DNA from: Halomonas citrativorans | GTDB lineage: Bacteria > Pseudomonadota > Gammaproteobacteria > Pseudomonadales > Halomonadaceae | DNA length: 64,000 nucleotides | Reading direction: 5' to 3' | Assembly (NCBI RefSeq): GCF_900163645.1 | Contig: NZ_FUKM01000053.1 | Coordinates: forward strand, 1-64,000 | Shown: positions 26,625 to 35,052 of the stretch, piece after piece | Numbering within the stretch: the stretch's first letter is position 1 | How the letters are laid out: the number at the start of each line of letters is the position of its first letter | Notes under the pieces: model-generated | The model's database searches: none | What the model was told of the DNA's origin: nothing | The model's input: the letters and a program-made list of their open reading frames with translations, nothing else | Made by a program: the position numbers and the translations under genes

Positions 26625-26726
26625 GTGGCTAAACCAATATCCAAAATAGGCCACAACGCTCATGCACACACTAACCGCCATAAAAGGCAGGCGGTTAGCA
26701 GTGTGGAAAGGCGCTTGTGTGTGCAT
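26601..26726 (-). CDS. Candidate leader peptide of the DAHP synthase attenuator
   Basis: A 41-codon frame preceded by AGGAAAAAT. Residues 27-32 are YFGYWF: five aromatic residues out of six, covering Phe, Tyr and Trp, as expected of a leader peptide that senses aromatic aminoacyl-tRNAs. Its 5' part lies in a long hairpin (26662-26670 with 26718-26726, and CTAACCGCC/GGCGGTTAG at 26690-26698 and 26671-26679) that also holds the start codon. The stop lies in the next hairpin, and an intrinsic terminator follows 46 bp downstream. Alternatively, residues 14-32 could be a single membrane helix of a small protein. It is unusually long for a leader peptide. Confidence 0.55.
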   Translation of the reverse strand: MHTQAPFHTANRLPFMAVSVCMSVVAYFGYWFSHGVPAADG

Positions 26727-26876
26727 ATTTTTCCTGATGATTGGTAAGCCAAGGGGTCGCGAAAAGTCGTTTTAAAAAATGTATATCTTTATCCTGCCCT
26801 TAAGCTTGGCAAATGGCAACTGTTGATTAACAAACAGCGCCATAGCCAAATGTGACAGACTAACACCGTGGGTCAA

Positions 26877-27614
26877 TCACCCACGCGGCGCATAAGCAAA
26901 TACGTCGGAAAAAACCCGCTCACTCACCACGCCTCTGGCTTCCAACACATCCAGGCAGGCGTATACCATGCCGGGCGAGCCGGAGAGATACACGTCATAA
27001 TCGCTGAACGTCAGCGCCGCTTTCTCCAGTACAAGATCAACCCGGCCCTGATGGTGATGAATACGCTCGCCGCTTGCCAAAGGCTCGGTTAGCGGAAATT
27101 CGGTGACCGCTTTAAACGTTACATTGGGATAGCGCTGCGCCCACTCAGTCGCCAGGCTTTCAGCGTAAAGGTCGCGATGCTCACGGGCAGCCCACCAGAG
27201 TGAGATTGGCCGCTCAGGCTGGTCACGCAGGGTGGCCTCAACAATCGCTTTCATTTGTGAAAACCCTGTGCCAGCAGCAATCAGTAGCAGCGGACGCTCG
27301 CTTTGCGCGTCAACCACACATTCACCGCCGGGCAAGCGCAGCGTTAGCTGATTGGCAACCTGGAGCAAGTTTCGAAGTCGTACTGAATTATCGCGCTCAG
27401 GCCAGTGCTGAATATGCAGTTCAATGACGCCATCGCCCTGCTCGGCACTGGCAATTGAAAAGGGCACCCAGGTGTTGTCATCCAATTTAAGTTCTAGATA
27501 CTGCCCAGGCGCATGCTGCATTGATTCTGCGCGCCCTTTTAGCGTCACGCCAAATACGTCAGGATTTAAATCCTCAACGGCCGTTACCTGGCAGGTTAAC
27601 GTCCTTGCGCTCAT
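26877..27614 (-). CDS. fre: NAD(P)H-flavin reductase (Fre/LuxG-like)
   Basis: A 245-residue reductase of the ferredoxin-NADP reductase superfamily. The flavin-binding segment is APGQYLELKL and WVPFSIASA, and the pyridine-nucleotide segment is LLLIAAGTGFSQMKAIVEA. The C-terminal YLSGSPGMVYACLDVL carries the usual GxPxM motif. Fre supplies free reduced flavins and in E. coli helps reactivate ribonucleotide reductase. It sits immediately downstream of ubiD, the same order as in other gammaproteobacteria. UbiD needs a prenylated flavin, so a functional link is possible but unproved. Confidence 0.92.
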   Translation of the reverse strand: MSARTLTCQVTAVEDLNPDVFGVTLKGRAESMQHAPGQYLELKLDDNTWVPFSIASAEQGDGVIELHIQHWPERDNSVRLRNLLQVANQLTLRLPGGECVVDAQSERPLLLIAAGTGFSQMKAIVEATLRDQPERPISLWWAAREHRDLYAESLATEWAQRYPNVTFKAVTEFPLTEPLASGERIHHHQGRVDLVLEKAALTFSDYDVYLSGSPGMVYACLDVLEARGVVSERVFSDVFAYAPRG

Positions 27615-27669
27615 GAAAACCTCTATATGAAAAATCGATCAACGTGCGCCGCTAAACTTGACTACCTTC

Positions 27670-29166
27670 TTAACCGCCATGCCGCGGTGCTGGCAGAGGA
27701 ATACCGATTCCCAGCTCTTCCCACCGCTCGTCAACGCGCTTTTTGACCGTATCGTCCATCACGATGGGTGTGCCCCACTCACGGTCCGTTTCGCCTGGCC
27801 ATTTGTTGGTCGCATCGAGCCCCATTTTGGAACCCAGGCCAGAGACGGGCGAGGCGAAATCCAGATAATCGATAGGCGTATTCTCAACCATCACGGTATC
27901 TCGCGCCGGGTCCATACGAGTGGTAATCGCCCAGATCACGTCTTCCCAGTTGCGCGCATCAACGTCGTCATCCAGCACAATCACGAACTTGGTGTACATG
28001 AACTGACGTAAAAAGCTCCATACCCCCATCATCACGCGCTTGGCGTGACCTGGGTACTGCTTTTTCATGGTGACAACCGCCATGCGATACGAGCAGCCTT
28101 CAGGCGGCAGGTAAAAGTCGACAATTTCAGGAAACTGCTTGCAGAGTATCGGCACAAACACTTCGTTGAGTGCCAACCCGAGAACGGCAGGCTCATCCGG
28201 TGGTCGCCCGGTGTAGGTGGAGTGATATATCGCATCCCGACGCATGGTCATACGCGTTACCGTAAAGACCGGGAAGTGATCCACCTCGTTGTAATAGCCG
28301 GTGTGATCACCGTACGGGCCTTCCGGTGCCATATCATCAGGATAGATAACCCCTTCCAGAATAATCTCACTGGAGGCAGGCACTTCAAGGTCTGAATGGC
28401 CGCACTTAACAAGTTCGGTACGCGAGCCGCGCAGAAGCCCGGCAAACGCATATTCGGAGAGTGAGTCAGGAACGGGGGTAACGGCCGCCAGGATTGTGGC
28501 CGGGTCGGCACCCAGCGCCACGGCAACCGGGAAAGGCTCGCCTGGATGCGCTTGCTGAAACTCCTGGAAATCCAGCGCGCCGCCACGGTGGGAGAGCCAG
28601 CGCATGATCAGGCGGTTCTTGCCGATCTTTTGCTGCCGGTAAATCCCCAGGTTCTGACGCTTTTTATGCGGGCCTCGGGTAATGACCAGCGGCCAGGTGA
28701 CCAAAGGCGCCGCATCGCCCGGCCAGCAGTGCTGGATAGGCAGGCGGTCAAGATCAACCTCGTCACCTTCAAAAACGACTTCCTGCACAGGCGCCCGCTT
28801 AACGGTTTTAGGCCCCATGCTAAGCACTTGTTTGAAGATAGGCAGCTTGTCCCAGGCATCTTTCAATCCCTTGGGCGGATCTGGCTCTTTTAAAAAGGCC
28901 AGCAGCTTACCCACTTCACGCAGCGCTTCGACCGACTCCTGCCCCATCCCCAGCGCCACGCGCTTTGGCGTACCGAAAAGATTGCCCAGCAGCGGCATAT
29001 CATGGCCCTTCACATTCTCAAACAAGAGTGCCGGGCCACCGGCACGCAGCGTGCGGTCGCAAATTTCGGTGATTTCCAGGTAAGGATCGACTTCGGCTTG
29101 GATACGCTTGAGTTCACCGCGCGCTTCCAGCGCCGCGATGAAGTCGCGCAAGTCGTTATACTTCAA
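27670..29166 (-). CDS. ubiD: 4-hydroxy-3-polyprenylbenzoate decarboxylase UbiD
   Basis: It decarboxylates polyprenyl-4-hydroxybenzoate in ubiquinone synthesis, using prenylated FMN. The 498-residue protein starts [20 protein letters not shown]. It carries the conserved cofactor and catalytic region: [20 protein letters not shown] around 180-199 and the Glu-rich [18 protein letters not shown], with [11 protein letters not shown] near 280. The C-terminal [10 protein letters not shown] is typical. It lies between rho and fre on the same strand, 48 bp downstream of rho. Confidence 0.97.
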   Translation of the reverse strand: MKYNDLRDFIAALEARGELKRIQAEVDPYLEITEICDRTLRAGGPALLFENVKGHDMPLLGNLFGTPKRVALGMGQESVEALREVGKLLAFLKEPDPPKGLKDAWDKLPIFKQVLSMGPKTVKRAPVQEVVFEGDEVDLDRLPIQHCWPGDAAPLVTWPLVITRGPHKKRQNLGIYRQQKIGKNRLIMRWLSHRGGALDFQEFQQAHPGEPFPVAVALGADPATILAAVTPVPDSLSEYAFAGLLRGSRTELVKCGHSDLEVPASSEIILEGVIYPDDMAPEGPYGDHTGYYNEVDHFPVFTVTRMTMRRDAIYHSTYTGRPPDEPAVLGLALNEVFVPILCKQFPEIVDFYLPPEGCSYRMAVVTMKKQYPGHAKRVMMGVWSFLRQFMYTKFVIVLDDDVDARNWEDVIWAITTRMDPARDTVMVENTPIDYLDFASPVSGLGSKMGLDATNKWPGETDREWGTPIVMDDTVKKRVDERWEELGIGIPLPAPRHGG

Positions 29167-29214
29167 GACACACTCCCCGCTAGGCTTGCGCCGCTATAGT
29201 GATTTTCATCAATC

Positions 29215-30474
29215 CTAGCGGCGTTTCATCGCTTCAAAGAACTCAAGATTCGTCTTGGTATCCTTCAGACGATCAATCAGGAATTCCGTGGCAGCCGTGT
29301 CTTCCATCGGGTTGAGCAGCTTGCGCAAAATCCACATGCGCTGCATCTCTTCCTCAGACGCCAGCAGATCTTCACGCCGCGTGCCGCTGCGACGAATGTT
29401 GATTGCCGGGAAGACGCGCCTTTCCGCCAGCTTGCGATCAAGGTGCGCTTCCATATTACCGGTGCCCTTGAACTCTTCGAAAATGACTTCATCCATCTTC
29501 GAACCGGTATCCACAAGGGCCGTGGCAATAATGGTCAGGCTGCCACCTTCTTCGATATTACGCGCCGCACCGAAGAAGCGCTTAGGCTTCTCAAGCGCAT
29601 GCGCGTCGACACCACCGGTAAGCACTTTACCGGAGCTCGGCACGACGGTGTTGTAGGCACGGGCCAAGCGGGTAATCGAGTCCAGCAGGATGACCACGTC
29701 TTTCTTGTGTTCAACCAACCGCTTGGCTTTTTCGATAACCATTTCAGCGACCTGAACGTGGCGCGCCGGCGGCTCATCAAAAGTGGAAGCCACGACTTCA
29801 CCGCGTACGGTACGCGACATTTCGGTAACTTCCTCCGGGCGCTCATCGATCAACAGTACGATCAGATGGCACTCAGGGTTGTTGCGCGTAATCGAGGTGG
29901 CGATGTTCTGCAGCATCAGTGTCTTACCCGCTTTAGGCGGAGACACCAGCAGGCCACGCTGACCTTTACCAATCGGCGCAGTCAAGTCGATGATACGGGC
30001 CGTAAGATCTTCGGTGGAACCGTTGCCGATTTCCATCCGCATGCGGTCATCCGGGAACAGCGGCGTTAAGTTCTCAAAGAGAATCTTGTGCTTGGCATTT
30101 TCCGGACGGTCAAAGTTGATCTGGCTAACTTTGAGCAGGGCAAAGTAGCGCTCACCTTCTTTGGGCGGGCGAATTTTGCCGGAAATGGAGTCGCCTTTAC
30201 GCAGGTTAAAGCGGCGAATCTGCGAGGGCGATACGTAGATATCGTCCGGTCCGGCGAGATACGAGCTGTCGGCGCTGCGCAGGAAGCCAAAGCCATCCTG
30301 AAGAATTTCCAGTACACCGTCGCCGTAAATATCCTCACCGCTTTTAGCGTGTCGTTTGAGGATGGCGAAAATGATGTCCTGCTTGCGCGAACGGGCCAGG
30401 TTATCGATACCCATTTCGCGGGCGATATCGAGCAGCTCGGGAACGGTTTTTTGCTTGAGTTCAGTGAGATTCAT
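29215..30474 (-). CDS. rho: Transcription termination factor Rho
   Basis: A hexameric RNA-dependent ATPase that ends transcription at rut sites. At 419 residues it has E. coli size. The order is an N-terminal helical domain ([20 protein letters not shown]), the RNA-binding cold-shock-like fold with GFGFLRS, Walker A PPKAGKT near 178-184, Walker [17 protein letters not shown], the Q-loop [12 protein letters not shown] and the R-loop [14 protein letters not shown]. The 670 bp upstream contain no trxA, which precedes rho in many relatives. A long leader fits autoregulation by Rho. Confidence 0.98.
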   Translation of the reverse strand: MNLTELKQKTVPELLDIAREMGIDNLARSRKQDIIFAILKRHAKSGEDIYGDGVLEILQDGFGFLRSADSSYLAGPDDIYVSPSQIRRFNLRKGDSISGKIRPPKEGERYFALLKVSQINFDRPENAKHKILFENLTPLFPDDRMRMEIGNGSTEDLTARIIDLTAPIGKGQRGLLVSPPKAGKTLMLQNIATSITRNNPECHLIVLLIDERPEEVTEMSRTVRGEVVASTFDEPPARHVQVAEMVIEKAKRLVEHKKDVVILLDSITRLARAYNTVVPSSGKVLTGGVDAHALEKPKRFFGAARNIEEGGSLTIIATALVDTGSKMDEVIFEEFKGTGNMEAHLDRKLAERRVFPAINIRRSGTRREDLLASEEEMQRMWILRKLLNPMEDTAATEFLIDRLKDTKTNLEFFEAMKRR

Positions 30475-31144
30475 CGGTGTGTTAGAAAGTTGCTCTGGAA
30501 GCTAGGCGCAAGGCGCCAGAATAAGACAGGAGGCGTAGCACGTACTGATATGGCTAGGCGCCGTGTGATGCGTTCAGATCCCGATAAAGCACGTACTCGA
30601 TGGTAAGCCGCTGGGCATGTGCAAACTCATGGCGTTGGTGCAATGAGGCATATGAGTTATTGCTCAGTTCGAGGGTACATGCAGCTGTTTGCTCTGATTA
30701 GCATAAGGAAAGAACCAATCAGCGGGTCATCTGACGACTTGGAAATATGGCTGATGCTATATGGATAAGCAGTATCTTGTTAACATGCTGGATAAGCGTT
30801 AGTTAGTCAACATGCGCAGCACAATCATCGCGTGCTTAGCCAAGGTAAGTACAGCATTAAATAAATACGACGTTCAATAAGTCCCGGTAATACCAAGAAA
30901 ACCTAGTACCAGGAAAGCTTAGCACCAAGACAACTGAATCGACACGCTATCAACGATCTCTTGTCAGCAGAGCTATTTCTAGTAATTTTTGGGTAATTTC
31001 TAGCAATCAGCCCTGTAGCAGGCAAGGTCGAGTCAGGCCTGTAGTTCGATGGTAGTCAAGGCCCGCGATAAACGCAAGTCTTTGCCAATTGACAATAGCC
31101 CAAGTGCACCGCAACCTTGGCAAAGCCAATACGAAGGATAGCTC
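30475..31144. other. Non-coding region between rho and ppx
   Basis: No plausible gene was seen on either strand, and no trace of thioredoxin, which often lies here. On the minus strand a possible rho promoter is TTGACT (30810-30805) with ATGTTA (30786-30781), giving a leader of about 300 bases, long enough for Rho-dependent self-attenuation. On the plus side there are three imperfect 16-bp tandem units at 30890-30937 and an inverted repeat TTTGCCAA (31081-31088) / TTGGCAAA (31117-31124) just before ppx. The ppx promoter itself was not identified. Confidence 0.55.
30890..30937. repeat. Three imperfect 16-bp tandem repeats upstream of ppx
   Basis: The units are ATACCAAGAAAACCTA (30890-30905), GTACCAGGAAAGCTTA (30906-30921) and GCACCAAGACAACTGA (30922-30937). 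The core NACCARGAMA is shared by all three. They may be regulator sites or a relic of local duplication. Confidence 0.5.
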
Positions 31145-32677
31145 ATGCCCAAGGACATTTCACCTCCTGTTAGCGAACTGGAAAACGCAGTACCACAGCG
31201 GCTAGCCGCCATTGACCTCGGCTCCAACAGTTTTCACCTTCTGGTAGCCAACTATCAAAATGAGCGTCTACAAGTCGTTGCTCGATTGGGTGAAAAAGTC
31301 CAACTGGCGGCTGGACTGGATGAAGAAGGCAAGCTTAACGAAGCAGCCATTCAGCGCGCCCTGGATTGCCTGGGTCGCTTCGCGCCGTTTTTAAGCGATA
31401 TTGAGAGCGCAAACCTGCGTATCGTGGGCACCAACGCCCTGCGTGACGCCCACAATAGCCAAGCGTTTATTGAACGGGCTGAAACACAGCTTGGTCACCC
31501 CATCGAAATTATTGCGGGCCGTGAAGAGGCCCGGCTTATCTATCTAGGGGCTGCTCATGCCTTGGCCGAAAACGGACGCCGCTTGATTGTCGATATTGGT
31601 GGCGGCTCAACAGAATTTATCATTGGTGAGGAGTTTGAGCCCAATGCGCTGGAAAGCCTGCGCATGGGCTGTGTGACCTTTACCAGCCGCTACTTTCCTG
31701 ACGGCGAGATTAGTGAAAAGCGCATGCGCCGCGCCGAACTGGCCGCGTTATCAGAACTTGCCCATATCCAGCGCCCCTACCTACGCCTTGGCTGGGAAGA
31801 CCCGGTAGGTTCCAGTGGCACTATTAAAGCAGTAGCCAGCGTTCTTCTCGCCTACGGCGACACACCCACTGAAGGTGTGATTACGCGTAGCGGGCTCAAA
31901 AAACTGCGTGAGCGCCTGCTCAAGTGCAAACAGCTGGACAAAGTCGAGCTCGACGGGCTAAAGCCTGACCGCGCACGAGTTTTCCCTGCTGGGGTGGCCA
32001 TTTTAAGTGCCATCTTCGAGGCATTTGATCTGAATCAAATGCGTTTTGCCGACGGCGCCCTGCGCGAGGGTGTGCTCTATGATATGGCTGGACGCAATAG
32101 CGCAGAAGACACGCGCTCCAAAAGCCTTGACGTTCTCCAGCGCATTTACGACGTGGATACCCGACAGGCCGATAACGTGGCCGAGACCGCACTACGTCTG
32201 TTTAAGCAGGTGCAAGGCGCCTGGTCGCTCACCCATGAACACCGTTACTATCTTCAGTGGGCCAGCCATGTACACGAAATTGGCTTGGCTATTTCCCATA
32301 GCCAGTTTCATCGCCATGGCGCTTACCTGCTGGAAAACTCTGATCTGGCGGGTTTTTCACGTCCGGAGCAGCATCAGCTGGCCTTTCTAGTGCGTGCCCA
32401 TCGGCGTAAATTCCCGCTCAAGGAGTGGCAGGCGCTCCCCAAGGCGCAGCACACGCACAGCATACGGCTTGCCCTATTGCTGCGCCTGGCAGTACTGATT
32501 AACCACTCACGCCCCGAAAACGCCCCGCCCTTGCCGAACATTAGTGTTGATGCCGACAGCTTAACGCTGGCACTGCCCGCCAGCGATGAACCAACGCTAC
32601 TCAGCACCGATATTGAGCAGGAGCAGGCTTATATGGATGCCGCAGGCTTCACTCTGAACGTCGTACAGGAAGGCTAA
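31145..32677 (+). CDS. ppx: Exopolyphosphatase (Ppx/GppA family)
   Basis: It releases phosphate from polyphosphate chains; family members also hydrolyse pppGpp. The 510-residue protein has the actin-like ASKHA motifs: AAIDLGSNSFHLLVA near 21-35, then GREEARLIYLGAAHA and VDIGGGSTEFIIG around 154-166, followed by the HD-like C-terminal half with THEHRYYLQWASHVHEIG. Length and layout favour Ppx over the shorter GppA-only type. Its position divergent from rho is conserved in gammaproteobacteria. AAGGATA precedes the ATG at 31145. Confidence 0.93.
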   Translation: MPKDISPPVSELENAVPQRLAAIDLGSNSFHLLVANYQNERLQVVARLGEKVQLAAGLDEEGKLNEAAIQRALDCLGRFAPFLSDIESANLRIVGTNALRDAHNSQAFIERAETQLGHPIEIIAGREEARLIYLGAAHALAENGRRLIVDIGGGSTEFIIGEEFEPNALESLRMGCVTFTSRYFPDGEISEKRMRRAELAALSELAHIQRPYLRLGWEDPVGSSGTIKAVASVLLAYGDTPTEGVITRSGLKKLRERLLKCKQLDKVELDGLKPDRARVFPAGVAILSAIFEAFDLNQMRFADGALREGVLYDMAGRNSAEDTRSKSLDVLQRIYDVDTRQADNVAETALRLFKQVQGAWSLTHEHRYYLQWASHVHEIGLAISHSQFHRHGAYLLENSDLAGFSRPEQHQLAFLVRAHRRKFPLKEWQALPKAQHTHSIRLALLLRLAVLINHSRPENAPPLPNISVDADSLTLALPASDEPTLLSTDIEQEQAYMDAAGFTLNVVQEG

Positions 32678-32699
32678 GAGAGGCAGACGGGCGCACCGC

Positions 32700-33983
32700 C
32701 TACGAGACAAACCTTACGTTAGCCGCTTTCCAGAGCACTCTGGCAGGCGGCTGAACCACGCCAAGGCAAGTGTCTTCCGCCATGACCATCACCAGCCGCT
32801 CGCGCTCCCATGGGGGAATTTGGGCCTCCTGAAGCAGCCTTTTAACATCTCGGCGCCCTCGCTCGGCAAGCGCAATCACTTCACCTCCCTGGCGCCAGCG
32901 CAACATTAACGGCGTATCGGACTTCAACGAGAGCTCCAGCGCACCTAGCGGTGTTGCTTGCCCTGCCCTGCCATCCCAGGCACACTGCCAAGCCGGTAGC
33001 GGCTCAAGCGGCGCCATTAGATAAAGCCGCTGTTGCCATACCCGAGTCTCGGCTCCTGGCCACGTGACGTGTACACCAGCGTCCGGTGCGGCCGTTAATT
33101 GATCAAGCAGCGTCTCAAGGCGACGCTGAGGCGGGGTCGGCAATAATCGCTGTTGGCACCAGGAGCGTACCAGCAACCGCTGGCGAGGCCGTGAGCGCGT
33201 GGCCAACGCAAGGGCATCAATACTCTCCAAATCGGTGCTGTTAGCATCTGTGCGAAGCGTCTCCAATTCCGCTTGAGCATACTCACTGAGCAGTGCATCC
33301 GCTTCCCCGGCATGCTTAGCGCTATGGGAAAACGCGCCAGCCATTTCGGGCCAGCGCGCTTTGAGAAGAGGCAACACGTCATGACGCAGGCGGTTACGAT
33401 CAAGCGTGACATCGCTATTAGTGGGGTCTTCGCGCCATTCAAGGCCGATTTGATGCGCTCGTCCCTCCAGGCAGCGCCGGGCAATCGAGAGCCAGGGCCG
33501 AATGAAGGTAAGGCCGTGTGCATGACGGCAGTGTGGCATTCCCGCTAACCCGCGAATACCGCTTCCCCGCAGGGCAGCCAGCAGAAACGTTTCCGCTTGA
33601 TCATCCTGATGCTGAGCCAGCCAAACGGTGCCCCCTGAGGGAACATGTTCATGAAACGCAGCATAGCGCGCCTGGCGCGCTGCCGCCTCAATACCGCCAG
33701 TGGCGTCAACCGATACGCGCACCACACTAAGCGGCACGCTAAGCTGCTTGCAAAGCGCTTGGCAGTGCTGCTCAAAGTCATCGGCAGCGGCCTGCAGGCC
33801 ATGATGAATATGGATGGCGCGCAGTGGGCGATTGGCCTGGCGGCAAACAGAAACTGCCAGCGTCAGTAATAAGGCGGAATCAAGCCCCCCGGAAAGCGCG
33901 ACCCAAATAGAGCGCCCCGGTGGGGTTTCCACCAGGGCGTCGTTTAACAGGCGTTCAAGCTGATTAGGCAGTTGGGGCGCCAT
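32700..33983 (-). CDS. tilS: tRNA(Ile)-lysidine synthase TilS
   Basis: It converts C34 of the AUA-reading tRNA-Ile to lysidine, using ATP and lysine; it is essential in bacteria. The PP-loop SGGLDS is at residues 31-36, followed by [27 protein letters not shown] and the R(D/N)R-type ENPTN-like block [20 protein letters not shown]. The C-terminal domain has the anticodon-recognition repeats. Length is 427 residues. The gene overlaps the end of accA by 20 bases and ends 22 bp from ppx in convergent orientation, without a clear terminator between. Confidence 0.96.
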   Translation of the reverse strand: MAPQLPNQLERLLNDALVETPPGRSIWVALSGGLDSALLLTLAVSVCRQANRPLRAIHIHHGLQAAADDFEQHCQALCKQLSVPLSVVRVSVDATGGIEAAARQARYAAFHEHVPSGGTVWLAQHQDDQAETFLLAALRGSGIRGLAGMPHCRHAHGLTFIRPWLSIARRCLEGRAHQIGLEWREDPTNSDVTLDRNRLRHDVLPLLKARWPEMAGAFSHSAKHAGEADALLSEYAQAELETLRTDANSTDLESIDALALATRSRPRQRLLVRSWCQQRLLPTPPQRRLETLLDQLTAAPDAGVHVTWPGAETRVWQQRLYLMAPLEPLPAWQCAWDGRAGQATPLGALELSLKSDTPLMLRWRQGGEVIALAERGRRDVKRLLQEAQIPPWERERLVMVMAEDTCLGVVQPPARVLWKAANVRFVS

Positions 33984-34917
33984 AGCTCATTAAACGCTTA
34001 TAACGGCGCTCCAGCAGGGCATCTGTATCCAGTGCCTGAAGGCGTTCAAGGCTCGCGGTGATGGTCTCTTTAACGCGCTCCGCCGTCGTCATCGGATGAC
34101 GATGCGCACCGCCTAGCGGCTCTTTAATCAGCCCATCTACAAAGCCAAGCTCTTTTAAGCGCTCTGCGGTGATCCCCATTGCCTGGGCCGCATCAGAGGC
34201 TCTTTCAGCACTTTTCCAGAGAATAGACGCACAGCCTTCTGGTGAAATAACCGAATAGGTGGAGTACTGAAGCATGTACAGCTCATCGCATACGCCGATC
34301 GCCAATGCCCCACCGGAGCCGCCTTCGCCAACAACCGTTGATATAATCGGTGTTTTTAAGCGCGACATGACCGCCAGGTTGTAGGCAATCGCTTCACTCT
34401 GACCACGCTCTTCCGCGTCAATGCCTGGATAAGCACCGGGGGTATCGATAAAGGTTAAAATCGGCATTTTGAAGCGTTCGGCCATTTCCATCAGACGACA
34501 CGCTTTACGATAACCTTCGGGGCGAGGCATACCGAAGTTACGGCGCACCTTCTCTTTAACATCGCGTCCTTTCTGGTGGCCGATCACCATTACCGGCTTA
34601 TCATTCAAGCGCGCAACGCCGCCTACCAGGGCAGCATCATCAGCGAAGTTACGGTCGCCATGTAGCTCGTCAAAGTCGCTAAACATATGCTCAAGATAGT
34701 CGAGCGTATAAGGGCGCTGAGGATGACGCGATAGCTGAGAGACCTGCCAGGGAGTCAAATCCTTGAAGATCGATTCGGTCAGCTTACGACTTTTCTCCTC
34801 CAGCCGAGATATCTCATCGGAGAGATTAACGCTGTCGGAGCTAACCAAACGTAGCTCCTCAATTTTTGCCTGAAGCTCGGCAATGGGCTGTTCAAAATCG
34901 AGATAATTGGGATTCAT
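33964..34917 (-). CDS. accA: Acetyl-CoA carboxylase carboxyltransferase subunit alpha
   Basis: The alpha subunit of the carboxyltransferase that makes malonyl-CoA, the first committed step of fatty-acid synthesis. It has 317 residues, the usual length, starting [20 protein letters not shown]. The conserved region [20 protein letters not shown] and [20 protein letters not shown], which forms the oxyanion and biotin site, is complete. The open frame reaches back to 35022, but family alignment fixes the start at 34917. It lies downstream of dnaE, as in E. coli, across a 135-bp gap containing a 9-bp hairpin. Confidence 0.97.
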   Translation of the reverse strand: MNPNYLDFEQPIAELQAKIEELRLVSSDSVNLSDEISRLEEKSRKLTESIFKDLTPWQVSQLSRHPQRPYTLDYLEHMFSDFDELHGDRNFADDAALVGGVARLNDKPVMVIGHQKGRDVKEKVRRNFGMPRPEGYRKACRLMEMAERFKMPILTFIDTPGAYPGIDAEERGQSEAIAYNLAVMSRLKTPIISTVVGEGGSGGALAIGVCDELYMLQYSTYSVISPEGCASILWKSAERASDAAQAMGITAERLKELGFVDGLIKEPLGGAHRHPMTTAERVKETITASLERLQALDTDALLERRYKRLMSYGAPTA

Positions 34918-34991
34918 CGGCTCTGCCTGTAAGCTGCCTATAAAAAAGGCCTTGTCGAAACGAGTATCTAATAGACGTATTATCGCATCCT

Positions 34992-35015
34992 GACCCTGCC
35001 ACGCAAGGCAGGGTC
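34992..35015. repeat. 9-bp hairpin between dnaE and accA
   Basis: GACCCTGCC and GGCAGGGTC enclose ACGCAA. There is no T tract on either side, so intrinsic termination is doubtful. It may be an RNA-processing or stabilising structure in the dnaE-accA message. Confidence 0.4.
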
Positions 35016-35052
35016 TGCTCAATTACGCTACCCAACCGTCTTACGGTCAGGT

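Noticed and set aside
26475-26747. A 90-codon plus-strand frame opposite the DAHP synthase leader
   Set aside because: It runs antisense through the leader hairpins and terminator, has a low-complexity basic sequence and no ribosome site. The minus-strand leader explains the sequence better.
29443-30069. A 208-codon plus-strand frame inside rho
   Set aside because: It is antisense to strictly conserved rho coding sequence, with no family resemblance.
31033-31227. A 64-codon minus-strand frame at the start of ppx
   Set aside because: It overlaps the conserved ppx start on the other strand and encodes no recognisable motif; its existence follows from ppx codon use.
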